Assembly: GCA_003864495.1 (NCBI GenBank)
Contig: ML133387.1
Location: 2,429,200 to 2,493,199, forward strand
Length of the DNA stretch: 64,000 nt
Direction: 5' to 3'
From: Nemopilema nomurai
Lineage: Eukaryota; Cnidaria; Scyphozoa; Rhizostomeae; Rhizostomatidae
In this document: positions 12,841 to 25,640 of the stretch, piece after piece
Position numbering within the stretch: position 1 is the stretch's first letter
How the letters are laid out: each line of letters begins with the position of its first letter
Notes under the pieces: generated by a model
Database searches by the model: none
Told to the model about the DNA's origin: nothing
What the model saw: only the letters and a program-made list of their open reading frames with translations
Translations under genes and position numbers: made by a program

Positions 12841-13993
12841 CTTTGAAAACAAGGATTTTTAGGCTTTGGCGTTTAAAGTCAAATAAGGTTACCCTACCAT
12901 TGAAAAATGCAACAACATTGAAAAAACAAAACATTGTCAAAATCGCGATCCTAGGCGAGCTACAATACTTTTAGCAGCAAGTGAAATTGGTTTCTGAATT
13001 ATGAAAAACAGATGTCCTTGACACTGGAATCGACGCCAAAAATTGGAAAAGTGGAAAGTCAGACACTTAGGAAACACATTGCTTATGAATTTCATGCACT
13101 AAGTAGTTAGTTGAAGACTGAGATGCCTTTGTCAAGAATAAAATATTTGTCCGTGACATGTCTTCTATCTCCTTGAGCATTATAAATTCCTAAAGGCTCC
13201 TTAAACGCACACAAAATCCGTGCATAACATCACGGTGTAATATTTGAAGAGCATTAAGCATTCAGGCTTATTTCAACTGCTACTCGCCCAATCTGCCTCT
13301 GAACATGACCAAGGGTTTTGGTGAGCAAAAGAGCAGGTTCAGCCGTTTAGAAACGTTGATATGAGTTTCCTATACAACGGCTTGCGTTGGTGGAAGCCGC
13401 AGTTCAATCGGGAAGGGTATCAACTGGCGTCAATATAGAAGATTGCCATGCATTCACCTCCAAAGACTTGGCTTGCAGTCAGAGTATGTTCAGAGGTAAT
13501 CCGGCGCAGAAGTGCAAAGGAACAAAAAATCTAATTCATGATAGTTTTCAGTGAAAACTTAAAAGAGAGGGCACAATGGGCAAGCGAGCTTAATAAAATT
13601 TACACGGCAATTGAATAGTCAAATCCCTTGTATCAGAAAACATTCTTGAAAACAGATGTCTTCTTGAAGGAATTGCCACTGAAGTGGGTTGAAAAATTAA
13701 TGGGAAAAACAAACTTATCTAAAATTGTCTAAGCGACATAGGCGGTACTTAAAACTTTCAGAATTGTGTGTATAAGCTGACCAAATATTGGAGCATGATT
13801 GAAAGGTCTATCGGGAGGCAATTTGGTTACAATTAAACCTATATCGAAATGTTGTACTGAACTGCCAATAAAGAAAACGGAGAGCGGTCTGCAGCAAAAT
13901 AAAGAGTGCTTCGAGGGTGTAATGAGTAAGAAAAGGCAACGGGCGCTATAAACACTAAAACACGAATAGCGAACTTTCAAAAAGCGACTTGTT

Positions 13994-14248
13994 TCACATG
14001 TCAATCTTACTCCTTGCGACATTTGAAAACCAGAAATCAATCGAAAACAGAAAACATACCAATCCTTTGAAGCGTACGCCGAAATGCTCAGCAAGAACGA
14101 CAGAATATAGCCAGAAGAAGATATCACGACTGAATATCAAGACAGTAATGCCGAACAGAAGAACCGCAATCAAAATGTTGGATTGCAGACTACGGCAAGC
14201 TGCATTGCGTTCCTCAAGGTTGCTGTGCGAGCTCTTTGATACTGTTAC
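13994..14248 (-). CDS. hydrophobic open frame, possible multi-span membrane protein exon
   Basis: An 84-codon open frame between stops, without a start Met at its head. It contains a strongly hydrophobic stretch (about residues 22-50, including NILIAVLLFGITVLIF) and a second near the end (LVCFLFSIDFWF). A usable acceptor (CGCACAG) lies near its 5' end and a GTATGT donor follows the codons for FKGL, so an internal exon of about 55 codons is possible. Hydrophobic frames at about 14,580-14,840 and 13,729-13,960 lie on the same strand but I could not join them in phase. A 7TM-type receptor exon or pseudogene is one reading; no diagnostic motif (NPxxY, DRY) is present. Confidence 0.25.
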   Translation of the reverse strand, partial: VTVSKSSHSNLEERNAACRSLQSNILIAVLLFGITVLIFSRDIFFWLYSVVLAEHFGVRFKGLVCFLFSIDFWFSNVARSKIDM

Positions 14249-14859
14249 TTAAAAATCGCCGCTCGTAGAATTGCACTCTGCCAGTGGCCTGTGCACAGTG
14301 CTTTCTGTAAATCACTCCCAAGATGTGTGTAAGTGTATCAAAGCTTGCCCTGGATTACTGTGCCTTTTCAATAATTTATCATTCAAAGATTAAGAAGATT
14401 TCGGGCTTGTTTGCGCAAAATAGTAGAGAAAGGAAGGCTTAAGTTAGGAGAGATAAGGTCTGAATTAGCGACTGGAATTCAAAATTTAGCGTGCATAGGA
14501 AAAGATTAAGGAAACCCTCCTGCGCCACATTGGTTACAATAATGATCCTGTTTGTTTAGAGTCCTAGAAAACTACATCACTTTGGCCACGAGGCAGGTGA
14601 ATAAAACAGTCGCGCACGAAGCGATTGCTATACCCTGGTTCAATATCGGCCACCTTTCCGCTTTAATCCACTTTACTTCTTTAACCAAGCCCTTCGTCAA
14701 AAGTATAGCCTTCTTAGGCAGTTTTTGTTGTTGAGAACAGAATATGAAGACAGTTTGCAAAAAGCGAAGCCAGTTAGAGCTTCGTCGTGTGAAACTCCGC
14801 AGAGCGCAATGGATTAGAAAAGGGACTGACATGAAAGACAATGAAATAGGTATCTAGTG

Positions 14860-15250
14860 GAGGATACAAAAAGCATTTATCAACAAACCTCATAACCCAA
14901 ATGCATCAATAACAGCATGAAAACTCAATCAGTGTCAGCAAGAAACACTTATGATACTTATAAACAAAAACACAAGAAGCAGACAGAAAAATAGAACCAC
15001 CAATGCTTTATTAAAACAGGAAACTAAAGCAAAAGGAATGAGCAATTTCAAACCGCAAAAGCACCAACAACAAAGGATAAGATACAAGACGAAGATATAC
15101 AAAGGCAAGTGAAGATGTAGAAAAAGGCTCGAGAAAACATCCGCCAGATTGCAAAGGCAAACAAACTAAGTAGCAGAAAGAGCCGTAATACTTGAAAGGG
15201 AGACGTTTAATTAACTGCAGAACAAATTACTTCAAGGCAAAAATCGATTA
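14860..15250 (+). other. adenine-rich, thymine-poor strand
   Basis: The plus strand is strongly A-skewed here. A hand count over 15,001-15,120 gives 60 A and 18 T in 120 bases. No open frame of interest and no tandem period were seen. The cause is unknown; it could be a decayed A-rich retroelement tail or transcription-associated skew. Confidence 0.5.
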
Positions 15251-18200
15251 CAGTGTTGTAGAAAATGATTTTCTGATGCCGAAGCCGCTACTCAGACTAG
15301 CAACGTGTTGGCCGAATGTGTACTATAAATAGAGTTGACTGGATGCAGTACATTTGCATATCGAGGTGCTTGTTTCTTCACAACAAGGGAAACAGTTTTC
15401 AAAACCATGTGAAACACCATTCAAAACATAAATTTATGATTATAGATTCTTGGAAAATTTAGTCGGGACCAACAGTTGTTCTTGAAGGCTTCATTCTTGT
15501 ACAGGTTTTATTATCAGTGCTAAAACGACTGCCAAAATTAATGATTTCGTTAGCCACGGGAGATGAGTGGGTTGGGATAAGATACAATGATTGCCACGTG
15601 TTGCGGGCTACAAAATTAGAAATCTGCGCCTCGTATGAAGTTACAACTAAATTATGATATAAAGTATAAAGACTATTGAGAAGAAAGGCATTGAAAATAA
15701 AGGCGGTAGCTCAAACGACGACTCTAAAAGACGCATCAAATCAAAGTCACAAAACTGGGGAAATAACTGAACAGAAAGTTCAGATGTGATCACGAGGAAT
15801 AGCAAAAATAGGCAGGTGAAACTCTGAATGGAAAATAAACTGCAAGCACAAGTATTTTTTTACAAGAGAACACAGTACCCAGTATCCAATACTCAAACTT
15901 TCTTAAAAATCTGGCAGTTCCAGTACTCAAACTTTCTTAAGACTTTCTTAGGACAAAAACTGAATTTCATGATTAATAAAAACTCAACACAGTACACAGT
16001 TAGAATTGAGAGTGTTAACAGACAAAAACTTATTGAGACAAAATGTTTAATTATGTTTCCCTTTGTATATACGTACTATTAAATCTGTTAAAAAGTTGTT
16101 GAAGTGCTTTTCCTGACTAACTCTAATTGGTCACAGGATGAAATTTATTCATAGCTTTTTTAATCTTTATTGGGTAAAAACAAATTTTTAAACATTCTTA
16201 GGTTTGCAAATTCAAGCACTGAACGTTTTGACAAATAACGTCTTATAAAACATTTTCTTTTAAAATATGTGTACGAAAAAAAGATGAGGAGATAGAAAGT
16301 GAAAGTACAGCAAAGCAAGGAAATAATGCCATGGGGAGGGTTTAGATTCAGTCTCTCTCTGTGTCATTTTCTCGCTTCTTGTTTCTTAGGAAGAATGCGT
16401 GGAATCAGAAAACTAGTTTGTCGAGTATAGTTGGATGTGTGGCTAGTTTGTCGAATCCACCGTAATGAAAAATTGTTAAAGGCAACTATGGGTCTCTTCA
16501 TTTCTATTAAAACTGCAAATAATAACATGGAATATTCATTTTTGGTATTCATGATAGATATTGGCAAAGGAAAACAAATTGGAAAGCTAAGCTAACATAT
16601 CAAATCTGGTATTTCGAAAACCAGTAGCTTTCGTCTTATCTTGAGGATAATAGATTCTTCTACTCCCTATAACCTATCTATTGTTTTTCTGTTGTGGTCT
16701 CATGTAATCCTATTTTCACATGATGTGGAAAAAGGACTTGCAAAGTTCAACTCACAAAGCCGCTCACTCTATATTCATTGGAGAAAAGACGTCGGGTCAA
16801 AGTAGGGATTCCGATCACTCAGATGTTGGTTGAAGCACGTCTGAAAGGTCAAAAATGACACATGGTGCCAACAGCTGGCTCTTCAAGTGCTTCTTTCGAC
16901 GACGAACAAAGTGACTGTGAAAAGGCGAGTCGTTCACACGAGTCCGTCGTTTCATCGCTGCAGCGCAGGGGTGCAATTACGCAGCGACGCCAAATTAAAG
17001 CGGCATTTCCCTCGGCGAAGGCCTACTTCCAATGAAGGATTTGTTCGTGCCCCTCTTTACCCACACAATGCTTTGTGAAAATACAGAATAAGCAACTTGA
17101 ATCATTGTTGTCTAATCACTTCGACGTCATACGACAGTTGAGTGAGTTAGGCGAGCCACAAAATTAATTAAACTATTATTACATTTGTCATTATAGGTGA
17201 ACGATTACGTCATCATTAGTGAAAACAATGAAATCCGTGACACACTTGGGATCTATCACCAATACTTAACCAAAAACTTTAGGAACGCTGGTCATGTTTT
17301 CTGGAAGTATATTATCAGGATGAAAGAAATGCAAAATGAAACTAGATGGGATGCTTGAAATACCTTTCAACTATTTAATATTGTCCACAACATGTGACAA
17401 CTCGGCTTCGTTTCTCGGCCTCTTTCCATCATCAACTAGTGCTCCAAAGTGAAACACGCAGCTCGACTGCTTAAACTACGGTGGTTCTCCAGTAAGCCCA
17501 AAACCACCTCCTCGGAGTATAGAGTAGATTATGATAAGTAGATTAGCGATAGACTGACTGCGGATTCAAAAGTTGATTGTTTCCCTGAGAAGGATATTCT
17601 TTTCCACGTGCTGTTTTCTGTCACTGCAGATTACTAGCTTTGTAGAGCACTGTAAATACACTACGCAGCATCTGATGGGAACCAGATTGTAATAAACTAA
17701 ATATATTGGGTTATAAACAGTTAGTTCTTAAACCTGACATTTGTCGCTAAAATCAATGAGATCAACGATAGGCTGACAGTGTTGATATATATTTGAAGCT
17801 GAATAAAATTCGAAGTCTTTTTAGCAGAAGGTAGATTGGGAATGAACATTCATGAATCATCGTGAGAGGAAATGTCAACCTGGCAGCAGTAGGCGGGTGA
17901 ATGAATTTTCGGGAGCATCTTCAACACGTATGGCACCATTAGTAGCTGCACATTTTCATTAGAGAAAGTTTACGTCAGAGAGTTGCATAAGACTGCGCAG
18001 TGCATCAGACAGACCAGCTGCGCCCAGCCAAATGTCATTTACTACAACTGCTGGCCTAAAATTCAGTCGCCTAGACTGGCGCGCTAGCAGCAAAGACAGT
18101 TTCATGAATATCTGCAAGTAAATCTCCAATCCCTAATTGATAATCCAAAGCAAAACTACATCAATTTATGGTTTTATGTTCTAGAGAAATATAATCCCAT

Positions 18201-20736
18201 GCTTTGCATTACTGTTCAGGCATCATAGTTATGCCTGAAATCATAGCAAAACACAACTTTATGGACAGAATGGCTTTAATTAGTGGCGAAAACACAATGC
18301 CAAACAAACGAATTCAAGCAGAAAGAAGGCGTGTGATGACGGCCTCGGATCATTCTTAATGGGTTAAATTAACTACAATTTTCTTCCTTAATGGTTTATA
18401 TTGATTGCAAAGAAAACTGATGGCATCCTCCCCCATTAGCTTTGTCTCATACCTCTTGCTTCTTTGAACAAGTAAAAGTCGGCCGACCGTAATTGTATTG
18501 TGGCGGTTATGCTCCTTCTTAAACATTCATAGAAGCTCCTCAAGATTAGTTGAAATCAAATTTAAGAATACCTATTAATAATGATTGAGAAAGCATGACG
18601 CGACATTTGCAGAAAACAATGACAAAACCACATTTCAATTATCCTAGCCAATGTTTAGCTTCTTTGATGAGAAGGCTGGTCGTTTTTCCACAACACAACA
18701 GAATTGCAAGTGACCAATGCTAACAAATAGCAAGAAAGGCTGTCGATTGCACTCAAACCGGTGCTAGCTCTGCCAATATATTAGCAGAAATAAGGAAATA
18801 GGCATTGCCTAGTACCTGACGCCAAAATATATAATAACAAATGTACCATTTATTTGCACTCGCAGGACACAAGGGAGTGGTTCGTGAAATAAATTTAGAA
18901 ATTTTTTTTTGTATTTTCAAAGGAAAAATGAAAACAGGACAGACAAATAGAGGATAATTTGAAAGGCGCTGTGGAAGCAATCTCTCTGCATTTAGCAGTG
19001 TTACTAATTCACCTTTAGCAGCTATATCGTTAGAATAGGGAGGGGTTTAATTTGGGTATCGTCAGCAAAATATCTGTTTCTTGGTTGCCTCCTAGAAGTG
19101 AGCATCCTACTAGAAGATTGGAAACTCACACTTTAAACTAGGCATATCATAACTATGAAATCATTGGAGGCTTTACGAGTTAAGAATTCCAACGGAAAAT
19201 AACTAACAGCTGGCTGTGGCTTAAGATTTCGTAAATAAATTACTTTCTTAACTCGAATCATCACTGTCACTTCCACTGGCAGGAGTAAAACTTTTTTTTA
19301 GTTTGTTTAATATGAACTTGAAAATCTGAATAAATCGATTTCGGATCGGGGCGGCTACATGACAAAAAGAGCTACACAACCAAGACAACTTGATTTGAAT
19401 CATAATCCGACTTTCGCCTGACAACGAATGCCGAATTTGTTAAAACAGAGTCAACTTTTGCCTTCAGTATCCCAAGCCTATAATGCATACCTACGTTCTC
19501 CAATATAGACCTAAAGAAAAGTTTGAAAGGTCTACAAGCTTAGTGTCAGTGATACGGAATAAGACAATTGTGGTAATTAATTTAAAAGAGGGAAGTCGTA
19601 GAGTAAACATGGAATTAAGGATCGAAAAAGGACGGGAGCTTGGATTAGTTTTTAGGAAAAAAGCTTTAGAAAATCGCTCGAGACCATACAAAAGTTTGTC
19701 GAGGAGGATCAAGTTGGTAGGAAGTCTAAATGTGAATAGACGTGCAAAAACAATAAACAAAAGATTCACTGCCCTCTTCATTGTGTTAAAAAATTCGAAG
19801 AAGGTCCCAGGTCTAAACAAGTCTTTTCAGGTCCGCTATCTTTTACCCGTCAAAGTAGATTCAGGCACTTAAACGTTAGGAACAATCATCATACATTTCA
19901 CTGCAATTGCTACCATTCTGAAAGCTCGTCATACACCAACCAAAAGGTTATGGGTGTTATAACGAAGTTATATGCAGCAAAGGAATAGTCTTTCCCTACG
20001 ATTGCACCTTCACTACTGTCACGCCAAGCATGTCACAAAGTGGACATGATGGCACATGTCCTCTCAGGCACAAGAAGGTGGCCATCGGGGAGAAAAAGTC
20101 AATTTTCACAATTATTACAAACCACTTTAGCGCTTTTCAATTTGACTCAATCTCTAACAGAATATTGGATTGTGCAATCTTAGGCGAGGCATCGGTCGGT
20201 GACTTAATTTAACGATTTTGTTTCTGGCGATTCCATGAAACATTTTCACTTATCAAATTCATGAAATAAGACCCACTGAAAACTGGTCTTATTTTCTCAG
20301 TTGCAAGTTGTTGAGTTAACACTGAGGTGACAGATGTCTTTATTCCACGGACAGCTAGATATTGTTTACTTCCTTAATCAAGATGCTTAGCCTGAACATT
20401 TAATCTGTAGACGAAAAACATGTAAAATCATCAACTCTACTTAACGTTGATTTTGTCACCACTTAGTGAACTTTTGATTGTTCGCGTTTCGTCTAATCTT
20501 ATAGCAATTATTTGTGTCATAGTTGGGCAAGTCAACACCATGATACAATCACACATTTCACCACGATTCAGCTTATGCCACTTTGAAATGTCGCTGAGAA
20601 ATTAAGAAATTTGACATACGTTATTCATACACGTCACGAACTGATGCATAAATTCTGGTACGAAAACCGTTTACGAAAGAGGCCGCTAGAGACACCATCT
20701 TGAATGAAAATGCAATATCAACGCCGAACAAAGCAA
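15251..20736. other. gene-poor interval
   Basis: No gene model is supported. At 15,890-15,906 and 15,924-15,940 the 17-mer TACTCAAACTTTCTTAA is repeated exactly 34 bp apart. The longest frame (19,483-19,872, 129 codons, very basic) overlaps a 109-codon frame on the opposite strand; neither resembles a known family, and I regard both as chance frames. Confidence 0.4.
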
Positions 20737-22740
20737 GCGGCATTCTTAAAAGACAATTAGCCCACGTAGAGCCAGTCAATTTCCCAGCTTTTTGATTCAA
20801 TCACCTTAGAACACGTCTGCCTGTGGGAGCACAAGAAGGTCTAGTGGATGGTGGTAGCCAAATTTAACGCACATCGGCAAATGTCCCACCAAATCTAACT
20901 GTTCCCTAATAACATACTTTAAAACGTCTTTGGATACTCGCTAGCAGTGATTGAAAAATGCGAAGCGCAGCAAAACCTTGTTAGAGTATCAGTTAAAGTC
21001 ATTTTAAGATTGGAAAAGAATAGGAACCATTAGAGCGAAAGTCAAAAAACGAGATGGCCGTAACGGGAGTGCCGGTAGAAGCATAACCGAAAATACGAGA
21101 CTAAACGAAAGGACTAAAAGCATTAATAATAATAAGAGATAGCCTTGTACTTTGATTTCATCAAATTGCGTTACATTTAATAGCGAGCAAAACTTTTTCC
21201 CATGCCAGAAAAGTGATTCTTAACAGCCATTGAGCAATCCAGCCAATTTACTTTCCCAAATATGTGTGTCGCAAGTCTTTGTGACGTAAGCATTTTTTAA
21301 ATGAAATCTTTAAACAATGAGCACTCACCCTTGGAAGCGTTGAAAGCAGCTCCTCTGTCCTAACCTGAAAGGTTCACGAAGAGCGAATGAATCAAATGTC
21401 AGCCAAATAAAATATCAAGCTGGCAATCAAACCAGAAGTAAAACATTGGAAGGCTTGTTATTGAATTAGAAGATGATTTTCAAATCCGAACTACAGCCGA
21501 CAAATCGCAGGATGCACTTAGCCTAATTTCAATAAGGACTTATTAGATGGGGCTCACTTTTTCCAACTCAGTAAGACTATTGTTATTGGTATTCTAAAAT
21601 GCCACCTTAATTTCTCTCGCAAGAATAGCAGCGTCAGCATAGAAACTCTAAGCATCTGTACAGAACAGCGCTCCTAAAGACTACCGCGAAACTGCCGGAA
21701 AACTCCACTGGAGGTTTAGAGCTAATAACAAAAGCATGCGGCATTCTTAAAAGACAATTAGCCCACGTAGAGCCAGTCAATTTCCCAGCTTTTTGATTCA
21801 ATCACCTTAGAACACGTCTGCCTGTGGGAGCACAAGAAGGTCTAGTGGATGGTGGTAGCCAAATTTAACGCACATCGGCAAATGTCCCACCAAATCTAAC
21901 TGTTCCCTAATAACATACTTTAAAACGTCTTTGGATACTCGCTAGCAGTGATTGAAAAATGCGAAGCGCAGCAAAACCTTGTTAGAGTATCAGTTAAAGT
22001 CATTTTAAGATTGGAAAAGAATAGGAACCATTAGAGCGAAAGTCAAAAAACGAGATGGCCGTAACGGGAGTGCCGGTAGAAGCATAACCGAAAATACGAG
22101 ACTAAACGAAAGGACTAAAAGCATTAATAATAATAAGAGATAGCCTTGTACTTTGATTTCATCAAATTGCGTTACATTTAATAGCGAGCAAAACTTTTTC
22201 CCATGCCAGAAAAGTGATTCTTAACAGCCATTGAGCAATCCAGCCAATTTACTTTCCCAAATATGTGTGTCGCAAGTCTTTGTGACGTAAGCATTTTTTA
22301 AATGAAATCTTTAAACAATGAGCACTCACCCTTGGAAGCGTTGAAAGCAGCTCCTCTGTCCTAACCTGAAAGGTTCACGAAGAGCGAATGAATCAAATGT
22401 CAGCCAAATAAAATATCAAGCTGGCAATCAAACCAGAAGTAAAACATTGGAAGGCTTGTTATTGAATTAGAAGATGATTTTCAAATCCGAACTACAGCCG
22501 ACAAATCGCAGGATGCACTTAGCCTAATTTCAATAAGGACTTATTAGATGGGGCTCACTTTTTCCAACTCAGTAAGACTATTGTTATTGGTATTCTAAAA
22601 TGCCACCTTAATTTCTCTCGCAAGAATAGCAGCGTCAGCATAGAAACTCTAAGCATCTGTACAGAACAGCGCTCCTAAAGACTACCGCGAAACTGCCGGA
22701 AAACTCCACTGGAGGTTTAGAGCTAATAACAAAAGCATGC
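20737..22740 (+). repeat. perfect tandem duplication, 2 x 1,001 bp
   Basis: The 1,001-bp block at 20,737-21,737 is followed immediately by a second copy at 21,738-22,738. I read both copies through and saw no difference. The second copy ends GC, matching the GC that begins the unit, so the junction has 2-bp microhomology. Neither copy holds a supportable gene. Identity this complete in non-coding DNA implies either a very recent duplication or an assembly artefact such as joined haplotypes. Confidence 0.9.
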
Positions 22741-25369
22741 TATAGAATTCCCTAGGTTGCTATAGAACACATTGTCACAAATTTACCAGTTGCTGTTGAC
22801 TATGAAAATAGAAAGATATGGCATTCTAATAAAGTCTAACATTCGCGTTAACGGCAAGAGTTCAATACATCTGAAATGATTCTAAAAGTAGCAAAGAAAA
22901 CAAAACAGAGCTCCTTGAGCAAATAACCAGCATTTAGTGCACCTCTAAATGTTTGGAACTGGAAACTCACTAAGCTGGGTTAGTAATTACTCGCAACATA
23001 TCTCATTCCAAGCAGAACACTTCCATAGCATGGCTCCAAAAGTTCATCATGAAAATAGAAAACTTCCTACAGGGTAGCTATTGAATTAGAAAAATAGACA
23101 TACTCATCAACAATTATGTGCACAGATATCAACTTTCATGCATTTTTGTCAGTTCCAGCAACGCCGTCTGTGTTGTGACTACAACAGTCTCGCAGCAGCA
23201 ATCTTTGCGGCCACTGAAATATGAAGGAATTTAAGAAGCAGATGTCATCATACCACGCCGGCTAACATTTCAGAGCTAACAGATTAATGTACAAACGCAC
23301 AATATAGGTAGCATGACATCAGACAAAAGGTCTCTTGTATTACTTGAATATATGTAATTTGCACAAATACATAGCTATATATTTTAATGACGTCTATGAT
23401 GTTGTTTTTCACTCATAAATTGCTCAAGATACTTGCATGTAGAACGATATGTACATATGATATCTCCTGATGAGCGAAATTCACGAAACAGGCTTGCAGA
23501 AATAAAGAGTGTAGTCTGCTATCTACACATAGATTTATATTCATATATCCATATATATATATCGAGTGTCTTGAATGTAATTAGCAAAGCGAAGCTGGAT
23601 AAAAGAAGATAGGCAGATCACCACATGATCTTGATTATCCTGCCTCAACTGCTTTCAGCTTCTTAATCTCACAGAAAATGGCTAGATGTATTTACTACTA
23701 CAAGTAGTTCACAAACTCACATTCGCATCCGTATGGCAATGACGACTAACCTCGAAATATACTCTTTGTCTTCCTTAAAGCATTCTCTAATCAGTGGTTC
23801 CAGGGAGCACCAGTGAAGCCGAGCAAATTTAGTACGGGATGCTTGAAATCTGCTGCAGCTGATCTATAAGCTCGCCTTTACAGCTGGAGAGCGCACAAAA
23901 TGTGTGTTTTTCAATAGAGACGTCAACACGAGCATGACTTCATTAGTTCAAGAATCACCACGTTGGCAAAAAATCTTCTTCAGAATGCAACACGCGACGC
24001 ATTATCAGCCAAAAACCAAGGGGAACCAAGAGAAAATTGCTTCGTTTTATCAACTAGCAGTGGCAGATTTAAAAATTGGATTTTATCTCAAAATAAGACA
24101 GCTCACTTGAAACAACTCTGTAGCTTCAGTGGCTTCTATTTATGAGCTTAATCAAATAAGACGTTGAAGAAAAGCAGGAAATCGGACATCGACTATTCTC
24201 GTGCCAGCTGAACCTTTAAATGGGACGAAAATCCTCTATCGCTTTCTGACAGGTGATCATCGCGGGCTTTTTAGCAAGTACCCATAGGCATAACTGAAGG
24301 CGACTGAAAAAGTTATAAATGAAAGGGAACTCTTTAACCGCTAGAAACTCAGGGGGAAGGATCATTCAATGGACAGTCGCTCAATCGTTGTGTAGAGGAA
24401 TATAGAATTTTCATCAACCATATCGCCTTAATGCTTGTAAAAACATTTTCCGACACTAACTTTATCACCAATTTGATTGGTCAAACAATGAGACACAAAG
24501 GGTCGCTTCCACAGTTAGAGACTGTACTGGCCAAACCAAGTGTTTCTAAAGTGCAATTTGCATCAAGCACGTTAATTGGAACTAGAAATGTGATTAGATA
24601 AAAAACAATCAGTTGTTGTAATCTTAAAACCAACAGCAGCATTTCGTAATGTAATTCTGAATAATTCTGGCTAAATTCAAGATTAAGGTTGATTTTGAAT
24701 TCGCAATCTTGGACTTTGACAGCGACTGTGTAAACATCGGAGCAATACGAAAAAGAATACAAGACTTTTTAAGAGACCAAGGTAACGCGATTTTATTAAA
24801 TCAAAACAACATTTCTTAAGAAGCTGATAATCCTCTATAACGAGGCTAAAAACAACGGCACCACATTCATGCACACATCTGCCACAGAGCAAATTGTTGT
24901 TGCACGGTGCTAATACAACATTCGCGGTTATTATTACACGTGACCATTGAAAAACTGCGCCAAGTGGCAATTCTGGACATGCCAGGGTTGTGATCGTGCA
25001 AGTTTACGCGCAAAATACAACGAACTGTAGCATTGAAACAGCGACAGCAAATTGAATATGGAGGCATTTGAACGCGCAGTCACCCGACTAATCAGTGCGG
25101 TTTCCATAGCAACAAGCGACTACAATACAGGTCAAACAAATTGCATCGAAGAAGATTTTTTTGGAAAAACCCATCACTTCTTGAAAAACACCTGTGCTGT
25201 TTCCCTACCAGAGCAAAAATTCATGCAATTAATTTATCTTTGGATTCTTAGATAACTCTTCAACAATAAGACTTGAGGACTTCTCTGCATAAAAGAGACT
25301 TGTCCAACCTTTAATAGCCCAAGTGGCATTTGAGTATTTACATATCTACTGAATCCGAGTAAGAACTAC
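22741..25369. other. gene-poor interval
   Basis: No supported gene. A short (AT)n tract with TATATATAT lies at about 23,550-23,565. Minus-strand frames at 24,481-24,762 and 24,683-24,970 overlap one another and show no recognisable domain. Confidence 0.4.
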
Positions 25370-25640
25370 ACACGGTGCCGGAATATGACATTTTATAAGT
25401 TACGGTGCCTGAAAATGACAGTATTTAAGCTGACATTTTATAAGTCAAGGTGCCTAAAAATGACATTATATAAGTTGACAGTTTATAGGTTACGGTGCCT
25501 GAAAGGAAATTTAATAAGCTGACATTTTAAAAGTTACAGTGCCTCAAAATGAAATTTTATAAGTTGACATTTTAAAAGTTACGGTGCCTCAAAATGAAAT
25601 TTTAAAAGTTGCGGTGCCTCAAGATGTCAGGTGCTGAGGA
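25370..25640 (+). repeat. modular minisatellite built on 15-bp blocks
   Basis: GGTGCC (once AGTGCC) recurs at about 25,374, 25,404, 25,449, 25,494, 25,538, 25,583 and 25,613, giving spacings of 30, 45, 45, 45, 45 and 30 bp. The 30-bp unit is roughly ACGGTGCCTGAAAATGA plus a tail like CATTTTATAAGTT. The 45-bp unit adds another 15-bp GACATTTTATAAGTT block. The period is a multiple of three, but every frame is interrupted, so it is not coding. A distantly similar stretch occurs at about 29,110-29,160. Confidence 0.85.

Noticed and set aside
12664..12852. 62-codon minus-strand frame rich in Asn, Gln and Leu
   Set aside because: It is a translation of the degenerate tetranucleotide tract.
19483..19872. 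129-codon basic frame with a 109-codon frame on the other strand
   Set aside because: Both strands are open together, neither matches a family or has splice context, and the composition follows local A/T skew.
25370..25640. Possible repeat protein encoded by the minisatellite on the minus strand
   Set aside because: A TYKMS-like reading appears for short stretches, but TGA and TAA interrupt every frame.
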